From the NCBI GenBank assembly GCA_007258455.2, contig VDFB02018358.1, positions 18,249 to 82,248 of the forward strand: a stretch of DNA of 64,000 nt. Reading direction: 5' to 3'. This document shows positions 47,247-59,076 of the stretch, piece by piece. The notes under the pieces were generated by a model, which was not told the origin of the DNA, made no database searches, and saw only the letters and a list, made by a program, of their open reading frames with translations. Each line of letters opens with the position of its first letter. The stretch's first letter is position 1. A program made the translations under genes and the position numbers. Source of the DNA: Sequoia sempervirens. Its lineage: Eukaryota > Streptophyta > Pinopsida > Cupressales > Cupressaceae.

Positions 47247-48960
47247 TATCATAGTTACATTTTTTTCACCTACATTAATCATATATCAAAAATAATAATA
47301 GCAACATTATCCTTAGTAAAGCATACATCAAATATAATAACAACATTACCCATTTTTAATCATATCATAGTTATATTCTAAATCCCTCTTTAATAATCAT
47401 GAAGTTTAATGGGTATACAATTTTTGTCCCAATTTATTGAGCGGCTTTTGGATTACAATCTGCAAACAAATATATATATATATATGTCGTGTAGGGTTTC
47501 ATCATATCAAGCCGTGTAGGATTTCATCACATGAAGCTTCCCAACACAATGATATATTATTTTCAGATTGTATATATATATATACACAACATGAATGTAT
47601 ATATATACAATCTGATAAGAATATATCAGTGTCTGCAATTTAGTAGTCAATGGCATGTATAGATGTAAAAATGTACCATGTAGTAGATGCAAAAATTGCT
47701 CAACAACCTGTGTTGATGTAGATGCATCATAACTCTCTTGGCCTATAGTGCATGTCCTCAGAAGTATTATAAAATCCATGGAAAATACCATGACTGGTGA
47801 TTTCTTGTCAAATGCCATGAATTTTATAACACTTCACTACATTCTCTGTAGGCCAGAATAGCTCCTCTATTTCTTGATCCTGACAAACTTAGATGCATAT
47901 CCTATTAATTTGTTTACCTTTCCCTTGGCATTTTGTATGTTCAACAATGAGTTTCAGTTGGCATTGAGGTTTCATCACATGAAGCTTCACAGACAATGAC
48001 ATTCTTTTCAGATTGTAAATATATATACACAACATAACTGTATATATATATTGCAGACAATGATATATTCTTATCAGATTGTATATATTATGACATGTAG
48101 TGTTTCATCATATCAAGCCATGTAGGGTTTCATCACATGGACCTTATCATGAGCCTCTATCAATGTTTGCCATTTAATAATGCCCAAGTTTCTTTCCATA
48201 TATCCCTATAACTCAGTTATCTTTAATAAACACATTGGCATTATCAGTTTAATATTTATACAGTCATGTTGCATTAAGGGTTTGACTGTAATCATTTCTA
48301 TTTACATGTGACTGGTAGAAATTTGATCCACCTCTCTTCACCTGCAATATTGTTTGTTCAACAATGGGTTTTTGTTGGCGTTGACGGTGTTTGAGTGCAT
48401 TTTGGTGTGTTTAAAAATCATTTCTCTGTATGGCATTAAGGGTTTGACTATAATCATTTCTATTTGCATGTGACTGGTAGAAATTTGATCCCTCGTAAAT
48501 TATTTTATCTATGGCATTGAGGGTTTGACTGCTATGATTTTTTTTTACATATTCTATGAACTAATCACATTTAATGTGGTTTAAATAAAACATTGTTAGA
48601 TTTTTGAATGGTATAATCATGAAATTTAATGGGTATACTGTCAAACGCCAGTATAATCACGATATTTTATGGGTTTTAGGATACAGGTTAATGGGTAGAC
48701 ATTTTCTATTTTTTTAGTAATTATAATATGCACATGAAATTAAATGGGTATATAGATTTTATCAGATTCCCTTTGAATCCCCACATTATAATCATGAAAT
48801 TTAATCACATGAAACTTTGCAAACAATGATATGTTCTACTCAGATTGTATATATATTTTTGTAGAGAATGATACGTTCTTATCAGATTGTATATATATTT
48901 ATGCAGACTGATATATTCTTTGTTGCACTAACAAGTTATTCAATTTTTACTGTCTGTGCA
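47247..48960 (+). repeat. Palindromic repeat field left of the transposase
   Basis: It holds several copies of an AT-rich palindrome with the arm AGACAATGATATATTCTTAT followed by CAGATTGTATATATA, some joined to GTGTAGGGTTTCATCACATG (47500-47632, 47965-48080, 48090-48135, 48825-48925). A separate direct repeat of about 62 bp (GGGTTTGACTRTAATCATTT core) lies at 48271-48332 and 48432-48493, with a partial third copy near 48514. No coding sequence. Confidence 0.7.
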
Positions 48961-48976
48961 GGTTAAGTGGAAAATT

Positions 48977-51606
48977 ATGGCACTTGCTAGAAGGACAAAA
49001 AGGGTTGTAGGAAGAGGACAACGTGCCATTAGAGTCACTCATAGGGTGCACTTCATTGAAACAGAGTTTGTTGAGGAAGTGCATGCAATTCCCAGCTAAC
49101 AAGATGTTCCTAACTCTACGGATGAAGCCACCAACACAACAGAAGTTGAACCTCCTATTCAGCCAAATGTTCAACCTGTTGTGCAACTTCCCTCACCTAT
49201 ACCCATTAGGCAATGGACATATGTTGATATGGAGGGAGCAATTAAAAGTGTCAAAGAACACAACATGTCAATCAAGGCAGCAACAATCAAGTGGGGTATG
49301 CCACCTAGCAGTTTGAGGGTGTGGCTATTAGGAGCTACCACCACCAAGAGGAGGGGTCCACGTACCATTTTATCTGAAGAGAAGGAGACTGAAGTTGTCT
49401 AATGATGCAAGGACATGGAAGAATTGGGCCATGGACTGCAAGTAAATCAACTACAAGCCACAATTGCCCATATAACTACAAGTCAGCCCAATCCTTTCAC
49501 AAATGGGGTCCCCGGGAGGTCATGGTGGGTAGGATTTTGAAGAAGGCACCCAGATTTGACAATTAGAATAGCTGAAGGAGTGGACAATGACAGAGAAATT
49601 ATGGTTTGTCCTTTTGTCATGCAAGCATTCTACGACAACCTTGAGAATATGATCAACCTTAACCACTATGGAGCAAGCCGAATATGGAACTATGATGAGA
49701 CTGGTATTCAGGCTGGTAGGAATTGTGGCATGAGAGTTATTGCCAAATTGGGTGCAAAATGTGTACCACATTTGGTATTTAAAAGTAGAGAGTGGATCAT
49801 AGTGCTAACTTGTGTAAATGCAACTGGGTTAAGTATTCTTGGGTTCTACTTGTTTAAATCAAAGATGCACATGCATAACTATATCATAAATTATGATATA
49901 GGGGCATTGATAGCAGTCCAAGAACATGCTTGGATGACAAAGGAACTATTTGTCAAATGGTTAGACCATTTTGCAGCTAATATCCCTGGTGGGGTTTCAC
50001 TGATAAATAGGGCCCTTCTCATTTTTTACAGTCATGGTAGCCATGTGGCTTTCAAGACCATAGAAGAATCAAGAAAATTAGGAATAGACCTACTAACGCT
50101 ACTTGCTCATACCAGTCACAAGTTGCAGCCATTGGATGTCAACATTTTTGCTCCATTCAAGGCATATTTCAAAGAGAAAAGAACCATATGGCAAGCTAAA
50201 AACCCACATATTGATGTCGGACGTGAAGAGTTGGCAACTTTTGCAAGCCAAGCTTTAAAAAAATCACTGAAACCAAGGAACATTGTTAGTGGGTTCCATA
50301 GAACAAGAATTTGGCTATTTAATTGGTCAACCCGTAACATGGACATGGGGCCAAGTGAGGGCTATGTTGTTGAAGATGATGTTGCAACTCCTACAACAGA
50401 AGATGAAGCGATGACAATGGAAAATGAAGACGATGTTATGGTAGCAGAGACATGCTTGCGTCTACTTGGTTACAATGAGGATGTAATAGATGGTTTGTGC
50501 GGGAATACATTGCAAGGGATGTGGCAAGTGATGTTGTAGCAGAATGCAATGAGGGTGATGAAACTACAACACAAATTCAACCAGAAATCCAACAAGTTTT
50601 TGTAGATTTTCAACCAAAAGTCCAACCAGTTATTGCACCCTGCAATGAAGATATGACTACATCAGTAGGCCTGAGTTTTTCATCTCAAGTTATCCAACCA
50701 AAATGGATGCATGAAGCAGCCACAAACCTTGGAGTGCAATTAAATCCGACTGTCGAAGAAGTCAACCTTTCTATGCCATCCCCACCACACGTTGATCTAG
50801 CTGAAGTAATACATTACTTCACTACTGCAAGGAATTGGGAAGAGCATACCAATGGTCAAAGTGAAGATGACAATGCAATTAGTGACGAAGAAACTAAGTT
50901 TGTGCCATGCACCCCACATGATCGACAACAAACAACAAGACCAAACAACAAATTCTTGAAACTTCCAGTGCAAAAGGTATAAGGAACATCACAACGAGGT
51001 CGTTCGGGGAGTGCTTCGCCTTAGTAGGAAGTCTCAAGTACTAACATCCGATGCTTTCATCAAATTGTACATTGAACAAGAGGCAAAGAAGAAAAAGCAA
51101 GAGTTGCAACAATGTAAGGAGCAGTTGTTGCAGAGAAAGGCATAACGTGAAGCAGAAGAAATTCAAAAGGAAGCAATGAGGGCTGAGAAGCAAGCAAGGA
51201 AAGTGATAGAAGATGAGCATAAAATGATTAGAATGCGAGAGAAAACCATTAGACAGGAGTAGGCGAAGGTTGAATATCTACAAAAGGAAGCTAAAAAGAA
51301 AGCAAAACAAGCAAAGAGGATAAAATGTAAATCTATAGTGGGGAATCCTATACCCCCCAACACCCTATCCTGCTTGATATGATGAGCATATTGTCACTAG
51401 CCTTTACAACCATCAACAATATGCAAGTTGGGAGTGGCTCACAACAAATGGGACTGACTACAGATGCAAGCCAGGCATTGCTTGCTCAAATAGCAACATG
51501 CCTTCAAGGAGGTATTAACCAAGTATCACCTCCTACAAGTGGACTAGACTCAGCTATTGGTGGATATATCACGCTACCTCCTTTTCCTAGCAATATGGAC
51601 AACTGA
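48977..51606 (+). pseudogene. Pogo/Tigger-type (Tc1/mariner superfamily) transposase, decayed
   Basis: The reading starts at ATG 48977 (MALARRTKRVVGRGQRAIRV). A psq/CENP-B-type helix-turn-helix follows (AIKSVKEHNMSIKAATIKWG, MPPSSLRVWLLG, about 49231-49330). After stops near 49095, 49400 and 49535 comes the DDE core: RRHPDLTIRIAEG, IWNYDETGIQAGRN (first catalytic Asp), then LLIFYSHGSHVAF where family members have DGHGSH. The second Asp is thus lost. HTSHKLQPLDVNIFAPFK is retained. A frameshift near 50520 leads to a Gln/Pro-rich tail (to 50982). Another frame carries a long coiled coil (AEEIQKEAMRAEKQARKVIE, about 51010-51330), then a last segment to 51606. Transposition activity is excluded for this copy. 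Confidence 0.85.
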
Positions 51607-52049
51607 TTATGTTTGTATTGAATTTTGCTTTTTGATCGATGTAGCAATATATTTTGGTGATCTACTTTGCATCTCATATTTGTTTATCTGCTTCAAGTTA
51701 TAACTGTGATATGATTATAAGATGTAATAATGTTGTTGTTATTATGTTTGGAACCTCACATATGTTTAAGGTGAGAAGTTGAATACAAGCTTTCAGTAAT
51801 ATTTGCATATGTTTCAAGTATGTTCCAGCCATGTTTTTCTGTCGTACCACCCAATCAATTATTGCAGTTTGATTAAAAATATAACAATGATATGATTATA
51901 AAATGTCCTAATGTTGCTATTGTTTTTTATTGGAACCTCAAATGTGTATCTCTTTTGATGAGGGTTTCAGCCTTCTATTTTCTGTGGTGTCACTAATTAC
52001 ACTATGTTTTAGTATTTGTCAATAAAAAAATCATAAAACTTTGATTGCA
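51607..52049. other. Spacer right of the transposase
   Basis: AT-rich, with two copies of a GATATGATTATAARATGTMVTAATGTTG-like passage near 51709 and 51889. No coding sequence recognised. Confidence 0.35.
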
Positions 52050-52865
52050 AACACAATTTGTAGACAATGATATATTTTTTGTAGATAATGATATGTTATT
52101 ATCAAATTGTATATATATATTTGCAGACAATGATATATACTTATCAGATTGTATGTGTATATATATATACATACATACAATCTGATAAGAATATATCAGT
52201 CTACAAATATATAAATGAGGAAGAAAATAGCGGGAGATGATGAGTTTAGGGCTTAAAGATGCTCGACAAACCACGGTTAGGTAAACCCATACGCATGGTT
52301 TGATGAAGGCATATGGGGCATGTGGTTAACAAGGTAATGTGATCAGGTTGAGATTAAAGCGACCACCTCCTAGTAGAAAATGATACATTCTTTGCATATA
52401 ATGATATGTTCTTATCAGATTGTATATATGTATTTGCAAACAATGATATATTTTTATTAGATTGTATGTATATATATATACATACAATGATATATTGTAT
52501 ACAATGATATATTATTATCAAATTGTATGTATATATTTATACATACAATCTAATAAGAATATATCATTGTCTGCAAATACTAATCATGGGATTTGCAAAC
52601 ACTGATATGTTCTTATCAGATTGTATGTATATATTTGTAGACAATGATATATTCTTATTAGATTGTATGTATATATATACAATCTGATAAGATTATACCA
52701 TTGTCTGCAAATTGTAATCATTGTATTTGCAGACAATGATATATTCTTATTAGATTGTATGTATATATATAAATATAAATATATACATACAATCTGATAA
52801 GAATATATCATTGTCTACAAATTGTAATCATTGTATTTGTAGACAATGATATATTCTTATTAATT
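52050..52865 (+). repeat. Palindromic repeat array right of the transposase
   Basis: At least seven copies of the same AT-rich palindrome as at 47500-48925, several as complete hairpins: arm TTTGCAGACAATGATATATT then CTTATCAGATTGTATGTATA, a short TA core and the arm in reverse. Clear hairpins centre near 52165, 52470, 52535, 52675 and 52765. Copies are separated by short unique pieces, so it is a cluster of insertions or a rearranged array rather than a simple tandem. Confidence 0.8.
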
Positions 52866-52904
52866 ACCAGTATCAAAATTTAACAAAACTACATATTAAT
52901 TATC

Positions 52905-53035
52905 AGATTATATATATATATAGACACACATATATATAGCTATATATGTACATACATATATGCATAACAATATATATGTCTGTACATATATACCTATCGA
53001 TATATATATGTATATACATACAGATATATAATTAA
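52905..53035. repeat. TA/CATA-rich microsatellite
   Basis: Irregular TATATA and CATATA runs with no coding content. Confidence 0.8.
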
Positions 53036-53640
53036 TCTAATACTAACTAATCTCATAATTATTCTATACTATTACTCAATTCATCTAACTTTCAGCCATA
53101 TATATAAAAACACATATTTTTTAGTATTACTAGGTCATTGCCAAAGTAAAGTCAAAGACTTTACCTATCATTAACGCTTAATGTCTTTTGTTGATTGCAG
53201 AGAAGTCCTCACATGCCTGCCATTAAGAGACCAATGTAGTTAAATATATTCCTCCAATCAAATAAGCATTTGTAAGAACAAAATATTTATGAACACAATA
53301 TAACAAAAAATGTAAACATATCATAAAGAATTCAGAGAAAAATGTCCCTATAGAGTTTATTGTGTTAACAAACACAACTTCGTTGGTATGTTGATAATCC
53401 ACATACTTGATTCACCTCTTGACACTCCCACTTTCTTGTAAAATAATTGTAATAAATGGGGGTAGTACTCAATACTCGTAACATTCCCACATCGAATCAT
53501 CCTTACAATATTGCATGCACAACAATAAGAGTTTTGATTGGAGCATTAAAATCCACAATTTTGTTATCCTTAGTATGAAGCTGAAAATAACAGTGTATAT
53601 TGCATATGATGGCACCCTACATGGAAATGGAATAGAAAGG
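53036..53640. other. Spacer, no gene recognised
   Basis: AT-rich unique sequence. No coding sequence, element end or repeat is evident. Confidence 0.35.
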
Positions 53641-54110
53641 TCATATATATACTTGTATATGTATGTGTATACATGTATATGTATATGCATATACATGTAC
53701 ATATACATATATTTATTGACTGTCGTGGCACGAAGTTGTTTGAGGGTGTGTATTGTAGGTCACATTAAATGTACTTTACAAAAGATTTGAGAACAAGTGT
53801 ATTCTTCAAAATCTTTCTACACATTTCTCAAACCTTTAGTAAAGTACATTTAATGTGTGCTAGAATACACACCCTCAAACAACTTTGTGCCATGACAATC
53901 AATAAATATATGTATATGTATATAAATATACATGTCTATGTACATACATATACATGTATACATATACATGCATACATACATATGTATATACATGTGTATG
54001 CATGTGTATATGTATTTGTATATACATATACATGTACATTCATACATAAATATGTATATACATATACATATACATATACGTGTACATGTATATGTATATA
54101 CATATATGTA
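53641..54110. repeat. CATATA/TACATG microsatellites flanking a foldback
   Basis: Runs of CATATA, TGTATA and TACATG words lie at 53641-53710 and 53905-54110, on both sides of the foldback element. They give long open frames of Ile/Tyr/His/Cys-rich peptides that are artefacts of the repeat. Confidence 0.8.
53701..53920 (+). mobile_element. Foldback (long inverted repeat) element, about 220 bp
   Basis: The left arm (about 53701-53793) and right arm (about 53826-53920) are near-perfect reverse complements. Landmarks are TTTATTGAC, GTTGTTTGAGGGTGTGTATT and CATTAAATGTACTTTA on the left, and TAAAGTACATTTAATG, AATACACACCCTCAAACAAC and TCAATAAA on the right, around a loop of about 30 bases. This is the shape of a foldback or hairpin MITE. 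The ends fade into the microsatellites, so no target duplication can be read. Confidence 0.75.
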
Positions 54111-54175
54111 ATCTGATTATTGAAACACATAAAATAAGTGGAAGAAAATTGATTAACCCATATCATTGTATGTTG

Positions 54176-54368
54176 TGATATGATTAAATAATGGATAATG
54201 CTCATTTGAACAGTTAACTAAAAACTAAATAATTTGTATGCCTGAAAATAATGTAAACACTAAGTACATAAATATAAGAGAGTATATTGAATAATGAAAC
54301 ATACAACATAAATGTAAATCCAGTATACTGATAAATAAAAACATGAATTTAGTTATTCTAGGTGTACC
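54176..54368 (-). repeat. Right arm of the long inverted repeat, inner part
   Basis: On the minus strand it matches 46800-47246 but with a single copy of the 86-bp unit (54310-54233). Its outer edge is the target duplication GTACC (54364-54368) of the 4555-bp insertion; the arm resumes at 58929. Confidence 0.8.
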
Positions 54369-57300
54369 TATTGCCAAGCAGATTGCACCCGAATGCTTGA
54401 ATGATTAAATCCAGCAATTTGTTGAAACATGAGAACTATCTTTAGGCTGTGGGTATTCCTATGGCGAAGATAGACCTCCAGATTCTAGGTTGGTTCCTAT
54501 ATGATGGTCAATTTGGTACTTGAATAATTTATTCTAAGAAAAGGGTAAGAGGGATTGAATTGAAAACATGAACCAAAAATGAAAACTTCGGTGATGCACC
54601 TAATTAGAAAAAATAAACTACAATTTGACTCACAAAATGATTACTCAGTACTTTAATCTGCACAACCTGATTTGATAGTCTAGTCACTTAAATGTTTTAA
54701 ACAGGGGCTTTGATTCAATACAATTTTGAGGGAAAACATTGTTTTCACGAAATTGATTAATCAATTACATGCACAGTGTATAACCAGTGAATTTAAACTA
54801 AACTGCATACAGATATTTATGAAGGAGACAGAAAGATTAAAGGTTTCAAAACTAAAAACACAATAATTCTTTGATCAAATCCTACACAATAATGATGCCT
54901 GAAATCTAGAAGGCAAAACTTGAAAATGTTGGAAACCAAAGGAATCTTCTGCTAAATAACACAATTTGAACCTATAAACCTAATGTTGTATTAATCTGAA
55001 AATGAAAGCTAAGTTACATGATATTTCACTTTGTAGAATGCAAAGACTGAAAAACAAGAACTAGAGGAAAAAGATAAACTTTTTCCAATATATACAATGA
55101 GATGCAACTCCAAAGTGCATGAAGGTGAAATTGAAAGTCAATTTCAGTATAAAAATGATAACTCCAAGGCAAATCCTGAGAAAAATAAAATATCTCCAAA
55201 AGAAGAGCTCAAACTCATGCAAAAATGAATGAAATCAGTCTCAAACTCGCAGTCACAATGTGTACAACTAAACTGCAACTCAAACTGGCTTCAGAATGCA
55301 TGAAAATAGCACTGAAAGAGATTTGAAGTCAAAAAATATCTCCACAATATGCTCTCACGAGCAAAAGAGAAAATCCTTGTAAAAATGGCCCAAAATTTAA
55401 GCAAATTGATCTTAGTGTCTAGAAAACTCCACCTCTCCATGCACATGATCAAGATATTTCATGAACTAATGCAAAACTGAAGCAAAGTGCTAATAATCTC
55501 CATAATTTGCATAATCTGAATAATTGAATTTTGAAGCTCCACTTGTGCATTTTTTTTAATATATCCCTTCTTCATGCACAATCTATACTTAGCATTTGAT
55601 ATTCAATGTCATTCTTCATAGCATATAATATAATGCAAAATTATGCATTATTTACCTTAGTCAGCGACCGTGCATATTATAAATACTTCAATAATAGTTG
55701 ACCACAATGATAATAGTCGACCACATTATTGATGGTTATTTTGACTTAAGCCATGGGTAAAAAAGATAGAATGATAATTGATAATGATTTTTGTTAAAAC
55801 AATAATCAAAACTCCATTTCGACCTAGGCAAATGGGAAAAAGCATGGAACCCTAAAATGCATTATCATTTGCACTTTGACTTTGATGGAGAAGCTTCATG
55901 AAGAAGCTGGCCGCCAACTTGGGTAGGGTTTCAAGCTCGACCTGCATCTTTTTTGGACGTTCCTGAGTGATTTCTTCAAAAATTTCTACAGGAAACTCAT
56001 GGTAAATCTGATCTTTTCACAAGAATGGCCGTTTCTTACCATTTTGAAGCATTTTTCAAGCTTATATAGCCGCGAGCTTGTCCTTTTACTGATGCATTTA
56101 TGCTCATGTATTTTCTCTGTGTATATTCTTTCACTACCTTTGGCCACCATGGACAAGTTTACCTCATAGCTTGGAATGCAGATTTTGCTATGTTTTTTGT
56201 TGATTTTCCCACAGCCTGAAGGAAAATAGAGGAGGTATGCTTCTATTTTTTCCTATTTCAAGCTCTCTTAATCTCCTCTATATGGCATCATCTTGTATTC
56301 CGGCCAAAATGGAGTATTTTTGTTACATTTCTAAAGGTGTTTGAGTGTATATTGGCCGCCACTGTTAGCTTTGACTAAGCTTTTAGAGATATTTCTGATG
56401 AACAATATCCACGACTTGGAAGTATTTCTCTATCTCACTTGGGTTCCATTTGGGTATACGTAAAATGCTTTCTCTAGGCCGTGGGCTTACCATGCTTGAT
56501 TTGGGTTTTCTCTTTTATGAGAAAACTCGAGGGTTTCATCTGAAATTGCATGCTTTTTACATTTTCTGGAAGCTCTCATGTGACTTGATGCTGAAACTCG
56601 AATCATAGCCGCTTCTTATTATGAGATTTTTACAAAATAAAGAAAACCCCTCATAATGGCTTTCATGGTCAAGGGTTCTTTGATTCTGTGGACCTTTATT
56701 GTGAATGGCCACGACCATTACCCATTTTATTTTCCTTTGAAAGAAAACAAAAGGAAACTCTTCTCATCAAATCTATGTTCTCCTGAAACCCTTGCTTTGA
56801 GATGGGTTTTTGACCCTTCATCTTCAACTGCATGTAAGCATTTACAGACCACCATGGTTGCATCTCCGTCTTTTCATTGCACAATATAGGTATTCATTGA
56901 AAACCCTACACTTTACCACCCATTACTTCATGAACACTATCCACTTGAAGATTCATTTTATGTGTATCTCTCAAGCTCACTTGAAGCAAGGTAATGGATA
57001 TCTTTTGTTTCCCCATGCTATGGCTGCACTTTATGATGGAAGCTAGCCCAGAAATATATTTGGCATTCTTGACTCTTGACTGCTCACTTTGGTACTTTAT
57101 GCTGGTACTACAGGACAACCCCCTCTACATTGATTACTCAGTGATTATTACAATTTTAATCAACTTCACATCTATGAGCCCTATAATGACCTCTATAGCT
57201 TATTTTTAGCCTTTCTATATATTAGATCATGAAGTGTCATTATAACAGTAAGACTGTTACTTATAGCTTTGAATATGCTTTTTGCAATTTTGTGATCATT

Positions 57301-58923
57301 GACATGTTGTGATTTGCTCATTCATAAATCACCATATGATGTGATTGTGCCTTATCATTTTGTATGCTCATTTTGGTGGAATTAAATTGGATCTCTGTGT
57401 AAGATGTAAAATTTGTTGCACATCACCAAGTTAGTGTTGTAGTTTCTTTAACTGTCACTGGTTTTCCTCACTAATTTGTTCTTCTGTTGTTGCTTTCTCC
57501 AAGACTTCACCTTAGTTGGCATCTACTATGTTATGCATTCCTTTCTTGACTTGACAATCTTGAAGTGAAAAGTCCTTCCTCCTTAATCATAAGGCTGCCC
57601 TGTCTTGCTTCATGTTATGCTTCATATTATGTGACTATCCTATTGTGATTTGTAGTCATCATCTCAGATTATGCCAGTAATTTGTAGTATGCACCTTGAT
57701 TACTACTATCAACCTGACAGTTTTGTAGCATATCTTTGACTAATAAGTCATGCCTCCATGATCTTGATAACTCCTTTTAAATGAAGAGTGGATGTGGACT
57801 TGTTCTATCTGTTTCTTTTGTCCAACAATCCTATTCATGATTGTTCTTGATATGAAGCTCTCATGTATGAACATTCCATTTTAGTCTTTCGTAGACTATG
57901 TATATGACTTTAAGGTAATGAAGAACAGTTTGACATTTTGATGTACTCTATGTTTCCCTTCAGTATAAAGGGGCTCTATACCTCATTAAAATGCAAAGTG
58001 TGAATGCAAGGTAGAGCTGAAACAAGATAACAGTGAATTTGATAATTTCTCAACATATTCCTGATTAATCTTTTGGTATGATGAGCAATAAAATGCTTTG
58101 CTCAATTTTGTTTCCATCATAATGAATTAGAGATGTCTTTACGAATTTATTTATTACAACATTTCTACTTGATGATTGTTATGACTCTCATGTATGAATG
58201 TTGAATGAGAAGATATTTTTCTGATATGCCGGGCTCAACCCTTATGGGAGCCCGTTTTGCTCCACATATCTGATAAAAATGTCACGAACACAATGAACCT
58301 GTTCCTGCACATTTAGACAAACATGTTAGTAAAATAAATCGAAGCTGAAAGCTTCCATTGAATTTTGTTTTCCTTGATTCTCAGCCTTTGTAATTCAATC
58401 ATCTGGTGAATGCCTGACTGGATATATATTAAATTTATTTTGGTAATGTAGGCATGAAGTAGGATTTGATTCTTCATTTCTCTAACACCACCTTTTTACA
58501 ATCTTGCAGATGCATTTGGAACTCGGAATTGCTGCAGCTTGGAGACACAACAACTTAAGACTTCAAATGTGACAACGATTCGTCATTCCAGGCAATGACG
58601 AATCACCTTCTCCCTTATACCTATATTATCTTTAGTTGTGTTGTGCACATTTCTTCCTTGCATTCATTATTTGATTAAGAAAATCAAATTAAGTTACTCC
58701 CACGGCTTGTGTGGGAATTTGGTTTTTACAATATGAATAAAGTAGCATTACTATGCAATCTTATATTTTCCTTTGTTACAAACATTTGCATAATAATGCT
58801 TGAAATTCACAAGTAATCAAAACTTGGAACGTAATGAATACTTAAGCAAAAAAAATTGTACCTTTCAATGAGAAATGCAATACAGCTCTACCTGTTTTGA
58901 GTTGTAGGTAAAAATAGGTAACA
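54369..58923. mobile_element. 4555-bp insertion, probable long solo LTR or non-coding LTR element
   Basis: It is flanked by a perfect GTACC duplication (54364-54368 and 58924-58928), and removing it rejoins the right inverted-repeat arm. The ends are TATTGCC and GGTAACA, which are imperfect inverted ends and fit TG...CA with one change at the 5' base pair. By eye I find no two long direct repeats inside, so it is either a very long solo LTR or a large retrotransposon derivative. A TATA-like TATTATAAATAC lies at about 55676-55687. No transposon protein is encoded; the short open frames around 56650-57210 have no recognisable domain. Orientation is unknown. Confidence 0.65.
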
Positions 58924-58928
58924 GTACC

Positions 58929-59076
58929 AACATGAATAAGCTCCCTTTTAAGAGGAATGCGCATAGGTTGCCTTAGTAAGCTCTGAATTTTGTAGAGGAT
59001 ATTTAGGGAATGACCCTGGAAATTCCCTCTTATAAAATCATTCGAATGTGCAAATTAAATCTTTGTGGGAAACAAT
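58929..59076 (-). repeat. Right arm of the long inverted repeat, outer part
   Basis: On the minus strand it matches 46592-46800 (GCATTCCTCTTAAAAGGGAG-type core, GAATGATTTTATAAGAGGG, TTTCCCACAAAG). It is cut at 59076 by the LTR element, so the outermost part of the arm must lie beyond the window. Confidence 0.8.

Noticed and set aside
46861..47254. Three overlapping plus-strand frames of 96-121 codons
   Set aside because: They are the three readings of the 86-bp tandem repeat, with the same peptide repeated; stops are simply absent from the unit.
47500..52865. CRISPR-like array (regular short repeats with spacers)
   Set aside because: The repeats are palindromic, AT-rich and irregularly spaced, in a plant transposon context; spacers are not of constant length and no cas gene exists.
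53515..54205. Tyr/Ile/His/Cys-rich open frames on both strands
   Set aside because: They are translations of CATATA/TACATG microsatellites and the foldback arms.
56656..57209. Short frames in the 4555-bp insertion
   Set aside because: No domain, no conserved start context, and overlapping frames on both strands; treated as chance.
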